The position numbers were made by a program, and so were the translations under genes. Shown in pieces: positions 19,099-26,505 of a DNA stretch of 47,927 nt (its first letter is position 1; every line of letters starts with the position of its first letter). The notes beneath the pieces are model-generated. The model did no database searches. It saw nothing but the letters and a program-made list of their open reading frames with translations, and was not told the origin of the DNA. Source of the stretch: an uncultured Eubacteriales bacterium (GTDB lineage: Bacteria > Bacillota > Clostridia > Oscillospirales > CAG-272); contig CAKRZR010000016.1 of assembly GCA_934433485.1 (NCBI GenBank), positions 1 through 47,927 on the forward strand, written 5' to 3'.

Positions 19099-20526
19099 TT
19101 GGAAATCTATTCCGGAAATCTGACCGGCAATTACGACACGGACGTCGCGAAAATGGATGGGATTCTCAGGCCTGCGGAGAATTTCGATATGCTCAAGCGG
19201 GAACTGACACTGAACGGAAGACGGATGGTCATGTACTACATCGACGGCTTTATCAAGAGCGAGTCGATGCAGAAGCTCATGATGTACCTGTTTACCGTCA
19301 AGGATTTCGGCGATGGCAGCGATCATGCGGCAGCGGATTTTGCGTCCCGCGCGGTGCCGACGGTGGAAGTGGATGTAACCGATTCCATCGATCAGCTCGT
19401 TTTGATGGTGATGAGCGGCTGTACGGCGTATCTGTGCGAGGGATTTGGAAAAAACGCGCTGGTGATCGATCTGCGGACGTATCCGGCAAGGGAAACGGAG
19501 GAACCGGAAAACGACAAGGTCATGCGCGGCAGCAGAGATGGGTTTGTAGAAACGCTCATGTTCAATCTCGCCATGATCCGCCGCAGAATCCGCGATCCCG
19601 ATCTGACATTCCGCTATCTCAATGCCGGTACCAGCTCCCGGACAGACATCGCGCTGTGCTACATGGAGGGAAAAGCCGATCCGAAATACGTAAATCTGCT
19701 TGTGAAAAAGATAGAGTCGCTCACCACCGATTCCCTCATCATGGGGCACCAGAGCATTGCGGAATCCATCATACGACAGCGGTGGTACAATCCGTTTCCG
19801 AAAATACGCGCGACGGAACGACCGGATGCGGCTTCCGCAATCCTTTTGGAAGGCGGTGTGATCCTGCTTTGCGACAATAGTCCGGAGGCGATGATCTTCC
19901 CGACTTCGATTTTCGACTTTTTACAGGAGACGGACGATTTCTATTTCCCACCGCTGACCGGAACGTACCTGCGCGTGCTCCGCCAGCTCATCTTCTGGGC
20001 GACAATGATTCTGACGCCGCTATGGTACCTCTTGCTCGGTCATGCCGACGGACTGCCTGCGGGTTTGCGCTTCATCGTGCCTGCCGATCAGGGTGAGCTG
20101 CCGATCCTTTGTCAGCTTCTTTTGACAGAGTTGGCACTGGATGGATTGAAGCTCGCGTCCCTGAATACACCGAACGTGTTGTCCAATTCGCTTTCCGTAG
20201 TCGGCGGTTTGCTGCTTGGTGATTTTGCCGTAACGGTCGGATGGCTCTGCCCGGATGTGATTCTCTATATGTCCTTTGTCGCGATTGCCAATTTCACCCA
20301 GTCGAGCTATGAGCTTGGCTATGCATTCAAATATATGCGTGTACTCATTCTCATTCTGACAGCGTTATTTGATATCGTGGGCTTTGTCGGCGGCTGTGCG
20401 ATCGTTCTCATTCTCATAGCGACAAACAAAACCGTAAGCGGCAGCCGCAGTTATCTGTACCCGCTCATTCCCTTTGACGGTAAGGCAATGGCGAGACTGG
20501 TGTTCCGACTGAAAAAGCGCGGGTAA
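19099..20526 (+). CDS. GerA-family spore germination protein (A subunit)
   Basis: A-type subunit of a nutrient germinant receptor, located in the spore inner membrane. About 475 residues from a TTG at 19099, chosen because AAAGGAGG lies nine bases upstream; an ATG at 19063 is in frame but has no ribosome site. The N-terminal cytosolic domain (about 1-270) shows the family opening LTGNYDTDVAKMDG, VMYYIDGF and the conserved QSIAESIIRQRWYNPFPKIRATERPDAA stretch around the domain border. The C-terminal half has four to five membrane segments. The usual B (permease-like) and C (lipoprotein) partners are absent; a terminator follows, so this is an orphan A subunit. Confidence 0.9.
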   Translation: MEIYSGNLTGNYDTDVAKMDGILRPAENFDMLKRELTLNGRRMVMYYIDGFIKSESMQKLMMYLFTVKDFGDGSDHAAADFASRAVPTVEVDVTDSIDQLVLMVMSGCTAYLCEGFGKNALVIDLRTYPARETEEPENDKVMRGSRDGFVETLMFNLAMIRRRIRDPDLTFRYLNAGTSSRTDIALCYMEGKADPKYVNLLVKKIESLTTDSLIMGHQSIAESIIRQRWYNPFPKIRATERPDAASAILLEGGVILLCDNSPEAMIFPTSIFDFLQETDDFYFPPLTGTYLRVLRQLIFWATMILTPLWYLLLGHADGLPAGLRFIVPADQGELPILCQLLLTELALDGLKLASLNTPNVLSNSLSVVGGLLLGDFAVTVGWLCPDVILYMSFVAIANFTQSSYELGYAFKYMRVLILILTALFDIVGFVGGCAIVLILIATNKTVSGSRSYLYPLIPFDGKAMARLVFRLKKRG

Positions 20527-20539
20527 AGCATACAACGAG

Positions 20540-20575
20540 GTGTCTGTGTTGTACAAACGGCACGGACACTTTTTT
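20540..20575 (+). terminator. Terminator of the germination gene
   Basis: GTGTCTGTG pairs with CACGGACAC (one T-G wobble) around a 12-base loop, followed by TTTTTT, 14 bases after the stop codon. Confidence 0.75.
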
Positions 20576-20626
20576 CTGTCCGCAGCACGCTTTTTCCAGA
20601 AAACGGTGGCGCAGAACGCGTGGATG

Positions 20627-20635
20627 TGTTATAAT
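20627..20635 (+). promoter_or_regulatory. Extended -10 promoter of the serine hydrolase gene
   Basis: TG-T-TATAAT, an extended -10 element with a perfect -10 hexamer, lies 24 bases before the ATG. The -35 region (TGGCGC) is poor, which fits an extended -10 promoter. Confidence 0.55.
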
Positions 20636-20658
20636 ATAGAAAAAACAGCGGAGGAAGT

Positions 20659-21519
20659 ATGAAAACAAAACTGCATACACTGGGTGAATATATTCGCGCC
20701 GAACATCTGCCGATATATACGATTTCGATGGCACAGGGGGACGGCGCTCCAATTACGGAATGCATCACACCGGCAAATCCCTGTCAGGACTCTTATTCCG
20801 TCGCGAAAGCGTTTACCACAACGGCAGTCGGTATGCTGTGGGACGAGGGAAAATTGCGTCCGGAGGACAAAATCTGCGATCTGCTGCCGGAAGCATTTGA
20901 CATGTGGAAGGATGAGATTGATCCACGCTGGTACGACACCACTGTGGATATGGCGCTGCGCCATCATCTCGGATTGCCCGGCGGCTTTCTCGACATCGAC
21001 GGCTTTGACGCGACCACGTTCGGCGCGGACTACCTCCGCCATATGTTGATCGAGCCGCTTGTCTGCGATCCGAAAGCCGAGAGTATCTACACAGACGCGG
21101 CGTTTTACTTGCTCGGACGGATCGTGACGCGATTATCCGGTGAAAATCTGACAACATTTCTGTGGAAGCGCCTTTTTGTACCGACCGGCTGCAAGGAAGC
21201 CGCATGGAGTACCTGTCCAATGGGTTACGCGATGGGCGCGACAGGGCTATACATCCGCTCTGAGGATATGGGCAAGCTGGGGCAGATCTATGTCTCAGGC
21301 GGCAGCTGGCGCGGTGTACGCATTGTTTCCCCGGATTGGATTGCATTGTGCCGGGAACGGGGATACGAGCTGCACCATAGCGGCGGCGGTTGGTATGGCA
21401 AAGGCGGCATGCGAGGGCAGATGCTGACCATGCATTTTGAAAAGCGATACACAATCGCATGGCATGGCTACGAGGCAGACTGCGGCAAAATCTTAGAATA
21501 TATTGCAAAAGAGGTTTGA
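20659..21519 (+). CDS. Beta-lactamase family serine hydrolase
   Basis: A 286-residue protein of the class C beta-lactamase/DD-peptidase/esterase fold. The nucleophile motif S-V-A-K is at residues 47-50 and the second motif is YTDAAF, in the place of Y-x-N. The last third contains HHSGGGWYGKGG, which may supply the KTG/HxG element. There is no signal peptide, so it is probably a cytosolic esterase or peptidase rather than an antibiotic resistance enzyme. A GGAGG lies just before the ATG. Its 3' end overlaps the leader of rlmD. Confidence 0.8.
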   Translation: MKTKLHTLGEYIRAEHLPIYTISMAQGDGAPITECITPANPCQDSYSVAKAFTTTAVGMLWDEGKLRPEDKICDLLPEAFDMWKDEIDPRWYDTTVDMALRHHLGLPGGFLDIDGFDATTFGADYLRHMLIEPLVCDPKAESIYTDAAFYLLGRIVTRLSGENLTTFLWKRLFVPTGCKEAAWSTCPMGYAMGATGLYIRSEDMGKLGQIYVSGGSWRGVRIVSPDWIALCRERGYELHHSGGGWYGKGGMRGQMLTMHFEKRYTIAWHGYEADCGKILEYIAKEV

Positions 21520-21523
21520 ACCC

Positions 21524-22807
21524 ATGAGACAGAAGCAGGAACGGAAGCAATTGGAAGCGGAAAAACAAAAAATGGGAGGCACAGCGCCGAAAAGGGAAGA
21601 AAAGACGCAGACGGAACGGGTATGTCCGCATAGAAAAAGCTGCGGAGGCTGTCAGACCTGGAACCTGACATATGCGGAAGAATGCAGCATGAAGATGAGT
21701 CGACTGATCACGCTGCTGGGCAAATACGGACACGTGGAGGAAATTCTGAAAATGGACGAGCCGTATCACTACCGGAATAAAATGCAGTCACTTTTCACCT
21801 TTGTGGGAAAAAACAACATCCAGTATGGGATTTATCAGTCATCGAGCAGAGAGCATGCCGACAATCCGCGAATCGTGCGACTGAAAGGGGACGGCTGCCT
21901 CATCGAGAACGAAACCTCCGGTCAGATCGTACATACCATTGCCAAGTTGCTGCCGAAGCACAAAATCACAGTTTGGGACGGACGACACGGACAGCTGCGC
22001 CATGTAATGATCCGGTACGCCAAAGCGAGCGATACGTATATGGTCGTGCTGGTCACCTCATCGTATCCGTTCCCGGGCGGCAAAGCGTTGGCAGAGGAAC
22101 TTGCGCGCAAATATCCAAAGATACAATCCGTTGTCCGCCAGATCAATACCAGTGATACACCGCTTTGGATGGATCCAGACAAAGAGGGCGAGGTACTCTA
22201 TGGCGCAGGGACGATCACGGACGGTGTGGCAGGCAGCGTATTCCGCATTTCCGCGCAGTCGTTCTACCAGGTCAATGCAACCATGACTGAAAAGCTATAC
22301 AGAACCGCCATCGAATATGCAGGTGCGGGAGAAACGATTTTGGACGCGTACTGTGGTATCGGTACGGTAGGAATCGCAGCTGCAAAGAATCTCCCCGGAG
22401 TCCGCCGTATCATAGGATTTGACAGCAGCAAAAGTGCCGTTCGCGATGCCGAAATCAACGCACGGATCAACGGTCTGGCAGAAATCTGCACCTATCGCGC
22501 CGCAAAAGACGACAAATTTGCTGCGCAGCTGCTCACCGAGGACGACACCATCGATATCGCTTTCGTAGACCCGCCGCGCGCCGGACTTGCCGAGAGTTTC
22601 CGCCGTGCCTTATGCGCAGTCGCTCCTAAAAGGATCGTCTATATCTCCTGCAATCCGGAAACACTCGCAAGGGATATAGACAAGCTGAAACGAGAGGGAT
22701 ATAAGGTGGAGCGAATCCAACCCGTGGACATGTTCCCGCACACAACCCACGTCGAGACGGTGGTACTGCTGTCCAAGAGGCTCCCACAAGCCGAAAAACA
22801 GCCTTAA
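21524..22807 (+). CDS. rlmD: 23S rRNA (uracil-5-)-methyltransferase RlmD (RumA)
   Basis: SAM-dependent methyltransferase that makes 5-methyluridine in 23S rRNA (position 1939 in E. coli). About 427 residues. The iron-sulfur ligands are seen as CPHRKSCGGC (Cys34, 40, 43). Motif I is DAYCGIGTVGIA, followed by VDPPRAGL and the catalytic cysteine in ISCNPETLARD. The N-terminus is lysine-rich in place of a TRAM domain. The C-terminus runs beyond the usual HVETVVLLSK end with RLPQAEKQP, after which the sequence turns AT-rich. That is what integration of the downstream element into the 3' end of the gene would produce. Confidence 0.92.
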   Translation: MRQKQERKQLEAEKQKMGGTAPKREEKTQTERVCPHRKSCGGCQTWNLTYAEECSMKMSRLITLLGKYGHVEEILKMDEPYHYRNKMQSLFTFVGKNNIQYGIYQSSSREHADNPRIVRLKGDGCLIENETSGQIVHTIAKLLPKHKITVWDGRHGQLRHVMIRYAKASDTYMVVLVTSSYPFPGGKALAEELARKYPKIQSVVRQINTSDTPLWMDPDKEGEVLYGAGTITDGVAGSVFRISAQSFYQVNATMTEKLYRTAIEYAGAGETILDAYCGIGTVGIAAAKNLPGVRRIIGFDSSKSAVRDAEINARINGLAEICTYRAAKDDKFAAQLLTEDDTIDIAFVDPPRAGLAESFRRALCAVAPKRIVYISCNPETLARDIDKLKREGYKVERIQPVDMFPHTTHVETVVLLSKRLPQAEKQP

Positions 22808-23390
22808 AACGCCCTTTTTTAGCCATTTTTTGCGACTTTCAACTTTACGCACAGAATAGAACCATAAACCGCCGGAGTGTGCTCCAATCCTCCAAAACAC
22901 AGATTTCACGTGAACTGAGTGGTTCGTTCTGTTGACAGAACGTATTTTGCGTATTGAGGCTACAGAACTGTTGAAATTTTTAACCGGAGAACAAAGTTTG
23001 TTGTCACTTAAAAATGGTAGTTTGAAACAATGCAGGTCGTTGTATGTTTTGTTTTATGCGTAAAATAGCTTGGATAACATCTGCATCTTTGATATATTCG
23101 AAAGTTGTAAAATGAGTTAATAAAGGCGGCCTAATGTAAAAAAAAGTACTGTTTATCATATTAACGACGTTTTTAAGCCGAAAAAGTCCGCTTTCCGCGT
23201 GTATATCTTTTCGAGTTGTCGGCAATGATGAACGGGAAAAATGCTAAGGAGGATGTAGATAAATGTCATGGGTTAGATGTTAAAAAGTGTATCAGCTCGA
23301 GTAGAGAATACAAATGCTACCCAATAAGCTAACTTAATAGTTTGCTGTATATCGGGTATTGGTAAATTATTATCGAAGGAGATTCAGTAT
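22808..23390. other. AT-rich intergenic stretch, likely left end of the integrated element
   Basis: No convincing gene in 583 bases. By eye the base composition drops sharply compared with rlmD. It holds an 18-base palindrome (22925-22942), and a six-codon open frame (23263-23283) behind AAGGAGG that may be a leader peptide or chance. A 73-residue minus-strand open frame at 23004-23225 starts with TTG and has no ribosome site; I do not call it. Confidence 0.5.
22925..22942. repeat. 18-base palindrome
   Basis: CGTTCTGT and ACAGAACG flank a central TG. It could be a repressor operator, a small terminator, or part of a recombination site; no downstream T run is convincing (TATTTTG). Confidence 0.5.
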
Positions 23391-24203
23391 ATGGAATTCA
23401 AGAATGATATTACAACACTAGATAAACCATCAAACATAAGTATTAAATTGGAAGATATGGTATTGCCAACCAATAACGATGTTTATTTTCTCTCAAAACA
23501 GCAGGAGCTGGTGGAACAGTATAAAGCAGCAAGAAGATTTCTCGTTGAGACGGAGACTGATGACTGGAATCATTGGTTTGATCCTGTAGACAATGAAACA
23601 GCAAATGAAGCATTACGATTAATATATAAATCCCATTTCTTTGAAACTGCCTTATTTTATTATAATGCTGTAGTAGACATATCTTGGGTGCTTTGCTACG
23701 TTTCCATTGAATTTGTCTGTATGAAAGCAGGCATTCCTACTGAAATTTCAAAGATGAAATCCATTGGGGACGCGTATGATGCATTAAGAAATGCAGAAAA
23801 TAGTACTCAGAGTCCAACGGCGAAAGATAATCCTATTGCTTATTTAAAAGAGCTGAGCACCGGATTTATACCAGAGATAGAACTAGTTGTTGAATTTTGG
23901 AAAAAATTTGCGTCCTCTAATATTAGACTACAATATAACTTTTGTAAGCATAAAGGGCAACTAGCATATACTGAAATAGAGAAACTTCGAGAAGACAGAA
24001 CATCGGAAATTTACGTAAAGGATATGCCAGAAGAGAAAATTAAGAGAATTGTTTCTAATATTAGCGACGTAAGGCTTAAGATCTCCTTAAAGAGTGCGAT
24101 ATCCGAATTACTAAAATTTGACAATAACGAATTGTTCCCATATATAGAAAAATTGATAGAAACTATTGATGAAAATTTAAAACCATCGTCGCTGGTGTTA
24201 TGA
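23391..24203 (+). CDS. AT-rich orphan protein of unknown function
   Basis: I do not recognise this 270-residue protein. It is clearly a real gene: GAAGGAG nine bases before the ATG, a normal charged and mostly helical composition, no signal peptide or obvious membrane segment. By eye its codons are about one-third GC, unlike genes on both sides, which points to recent transfer. A segment NIRLQYNFCKHKGQ resembles the Rx4-6H/KH motifs of HEPN-like helical proteins, but this is a weak hint. It lies alone on the plus strand between rlmD and the recombinases, the place where prophages often carry lysogen-expressed cargo, so a role in superinfection exclusion or defence is possible but inferred. 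Confidence 0.7.
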   Translation: MEFKNDITTLDKPSNISIKLEDMVLPTNNDVYFLSKQQELVEQYKAARRFLVETETDDWNHWFDPVDNETANEALRLIYKSHFFETALFYYNAVVDISWVLCYVSIEFVCMKAGIPTEISKMKSIGDAYDALRNAENSTQSPTAKDNPIAYLKELSTGFIPEIELVVEFWKKFASSNIRLQYNFCKHKGQLAYTEIEKLREDRTSEIYVKDMPEEKIKRIVSNISDVRLKISLKSAISELLKFDNNELFPYIEKLIETIDENLKPSSLVL

Positions 24204-24273
24204 AATCTGCTAACTATTATTAAAAATAAAACATAAACTAAAGAGAATGTTTATAGATTGTGGTGAACGGGGC

Positions 24274-24305
24274 GTGCATCAACCACCACTTGTGGCGGGA
24301 TGCAC
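24274..24305. repeat. Long interrupted hairpin
   Basis: GTGCATC pairs with GATGCAC; inside, after an AA bulge, CCACCAC pairs with GTGGCGG with one mismatch. No T run follows, so it is not a typical terminator. Confidence 0.5.
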
Positions 24306-24440
24306 TCCCTTGATGGTTAGGCAAGAATGATACAATCGTTGTATCTAATGGTGGGGATATTCATATAAAGCATTACTACTGAATGAGTAAATTTTCCATA
24401 CCTAGGCTACAAAACCATTGCCCATCCACATAAGCAAAAC

Positions 24441-24468
24441 GACCCACGGTTCCGGTGAACCATGGGTC
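24441..24468. terminator. Terminator of the recombinase operon
   Basis: GACCCA and GGTTC pair with GAACC and TGGGTC (one internal mismatch, loop CGGT). On the minus strand the stem is followed by GTTTTG, 38 bases after the recombinase stop; on the plus strand by ATTTTC. Confidence 0.7.
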
Positions 24469-24506
24469 ATTTTCTATCCTGCGTCACTTGTCGATTGCGT
24501 TCCGCG

Positions 24507-26078
24507 TCATTCGTCTATCGTGATCTCCTGCCCGTCCTTGAAGCAGAACACCACATGGTCCTCGTAGACGATGACCCTCTCGATCAATCCGCGGACGTAC
24601 TGCTCGTCAAATTCCGTGAGCGGCTCCGTCATTCCGGCAAAGGCGGCGGCAGCGTCGCGGATTTCTTGGATCCGCTGTGCTTCCAGTGCGGCGCTTCCGC
24701 ACAGCGCGTTTTGCTCGTTACGCAGACGGATGATTTTTTCGCCTAGCGTCTCCTCCTCAACAGAGCCGGATCTCAGTCGGATCAGCTGCTCCTGCAGGTC
24801 CCGGATCTGCACGTCCAGAGCTTTGATGCGCGCGACACGCTCTGTGTCCAGAGCCTCGGATACGCACTCTGTCAGGCGGGAAACATCCGTCTGATGCTCG
24901 TCCCTCGCCAGATTGAGCGCGCGTACGGTAAGCGTATGCAGGTCGCTTTCATCGATTTTTCGGGAAGCGCAGACCTTGACGCCGCCGGTGACCCGTGCCA
25001 TGCACCGCCAGACCGCCTTCTTTTTTCCGCGATTGTCCCACGTCAGCCGCGTCAGAACGTCTCCGCAGGTGCCGCAGCAGAGGATACCGGAGTAGGCGTG
25101 CCGGCCGCTGTAGATCCGCCTGCGCCCTTTTTCCTCCGGAAGATTGGCTCTCCGCGCAAGCTCCTCCTGTACCGCGGCGAAGGTTTCCTTGGAGATGATG
25201 GCTTCGTGGTCGTCCGAAACGTAATACTGTGGCACGTCGGCGTTGTTTTTGCGACGCTTTTTGTCGAGGACATTGTACGTCCACGTCTTTTGCAGAAGCG
25301 CGTCGCCGATGTATTTTTCATTGGTGAGGATCTGCCGTATGTTGCTTTCGTGCCACGTGAGATGCCCGGCGCCGTTTTTGATGCCGTCCTTTTCCAGTGC
25401 GCGCTTGATCTGCTTCAGGCTCAAGCCGTATAAGAAGCTCCGGTAGATTCGGCGCACCACCGCCGCCTGTTCCGGATCGATGATCAGATTTCCGAGCGCA
25501 TCCTTGGTGTAGCCGAGAAACCAGTTGTGGTTCACTGTGACCTTGCCTTGCTCGTTGCGGAATTTCAGCCCAAGTCGCACATTCTGGGAGAGCGATTCGG
25601 ATTCCTGCTGTGCCATCGCCGCCATAATTGTGAGCATGACCTCGCCCGCAGCGTCCATAGTGTTGATGTTCTCTTTTTCAAACTGGACCGCGATGTTCAG
25701 CGCCCGCAGCTCTCTGGTGTAGTTCAGACAGTCCACGGTGTTTCGGGCGAAACGGCTGATGGATTTGGTGAGGATCCGGTCGATCTTCCGCGCACGGCAG
25801 TCCTCGATCATCTGCAGAAACCCACCGCGCTTGGATACCCCCGTCCCACTGATCCCGTCATCCGCATAGACTGCCACAAATTCCCAATCCGGATTGTTCT
25901 GGATCAGCGCGGTGTAATACTCGACCTGGATCTCGTAGGAGGTCTCCTGCTCCTCGTGATCGGTGGAAACCCGCGCGTAGGCCGCCACACGGAGCTTCTT
26001 TTTTTCCTCGTCCGGTGTCTGTGAGCCGACCTTTTTCTTCGGGATCAGCTTCGTTACGTTGCTCGGTAAATTAGTCAT
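24507..26078 (-). CDS. Large serine recombinase (A)
   Basis: Site-specific recombinase of the large serine integrase class, which cuts and joins attP and attB through a 5'-phosphoserine. 523 residues: resolvase catalytic domain (about 29-180) with nucleophile Ser38 in YARVSTD and SRFARN; recombinase domain (about 190-300); zinc ribbon with CCGTC and a distal Cys pair; then a coiled-coil segment (about 390-480). It starts inside the end of the small recombinase-like gene (eight-base overlap) and is the last gene of the three-gene recombinase operon. Confidence 0.92.
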   Translation of the reverse strand: MTNLPSNVTKLIPKKKVGSQTPDEEKKKLRVAAYARVSTDHEEQETSYEIQVEYYTALIQNNPDWEFVAVYADDGISGTGVSKRGGFLQMIEDCRARKIDRILTKSISRFARNTVDCLNYTRELRALNIAVQFEKENINTMDAAGEVMLTIMAAMAQQESESLSQNVRLGLKFRNEQGKVTVNHNWFLGYTKDALGNLIIDPEQAAVVRRIYRSFLYGLSLKQIKRALEKDGIKNGAGHLTWHESNIRQILTNEKYIGDALLQKTWTYNVLDKKRRKNNADVPQYYVSDDHEAIISKETFAAVQEELARRANLPEEKGRRRIYSGRHAYSGILCCGTCGDVLTRLTWDNRGKKKAVWRCMARVTGGVKVCASRKIDESDLHTLTVRALNLARDEHQTDVSRLTECVSEALDTERVARIKALDVQIRDLQEQLIRLRSGSVEEETLGEKIIRLRNEQNALCGSAALEAQRIQEIRDAAAAFAGMTEPLTEFDEQYVRGLIERVIVYEDHVVFCFKDGQEITIDE

Positions 26079-26505
26079 TGTCCTCTGCCTCGCTTTCGAT
26101 CAGACTGTAGAGGTACTCCGCCTGCAGATACGCGTTTTCATGCTCCTTCTCCGCTTCTTTTAGACGGAACTTTGTGGCTGCCACCGCGGTTCTGTCTGTG
26201 CGCTTTTTGGGTGTGCGCGGCTTTGCGGCTTCTCTGCGCTGTCGTTCGGCACAGGCGGCCTCAAGGGTTTCTTTCTCCAGAATGGCGGGGTAGAACGTAT
26301 CGCCGAGATAGAGCGGATTTTCCATCATCAAGCGAAGCGCGGCGTGCGATTTGTCGATCCCCGCGGTTTGCGCAGCCGCACAGAACGATTGTCCGGAAAG
26401 ATACGCCCGACAGAGCACGCGCAGTCTTTCCGCTTCGTCCTCCATCACGACCGCTTTTCCGTCCACGATGCGATAGCCGTACGGTATGGTGTTTTTTGCC
26501 ATCAT
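26071..26505 (-). CDS. Short recombinase-like protein without a catalytic domain
   Basis: A 144-residue protein placed between two large serine recombinases and overlapping both (ATGA with the upstream gene, eight bases with the downstream one). The ATG at 26505, or the next at 26502 with better spacing to AAGGAG. Its first half (IPYGYRIVDGKAVVMEDEAERLR...) matches the start of the Recombinase DNA-binding domain of its neighbours, but the resolvase domain and active-site serine are missing, and the C-terminal half is a charged helix (EAEKEHENAYLQAE). It is probably an accessory or directionality-type partner of the two full-length enzymes rather than a decayed gene, since all overlaps are kept. 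Confidence 0.75.
   Translation of the reverse strand: MMAKNTIPYGYRIVDGKAVVMEDEAERLRVLCRAYLSGQSFCAAAQTAGIDKSHAALRLMMENPLYLGDTFYPAILEKETLEAACAERQRREAAKPRTPKKRTDRTAVAATKFRLKEAEKEHENAYLQAEYLYSLIESEAEDND

Larger units (their letters stand above)
24204..24506. other. Intergenic stretch with two hairpins
   Basis: The 303 bases between the orphan gene and the first recombinase hold a long hairpin (24274-24305) and the recombinase terminator (24441-24468). Nothing else is recognisable. Confidence 0.6.

Noticed and set aside
20659..21519. Serine hydrolase as an antibiotic resistance beta-lactamase
   Set aside because: No signal peptide and altered second motif; more like a cytosolic family VIII esterase or peptidase.
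23004..23225. 73-residue minus-strand open frame in the AT-rich stretch, with a faint look of a recombinase C-terminal end
   Set aside because: TTG start, no ribosome site, no catalytic Arg, His or Tyr pattern. Long chance frames are common in such sequence.
23263..23283. Six-codon open frame behind AAGGAGG ahead of the orphan gene
   Set aside because: Too short to judge; the ribosome-site-like run may be chance. Noted only as a possible leader peptide.
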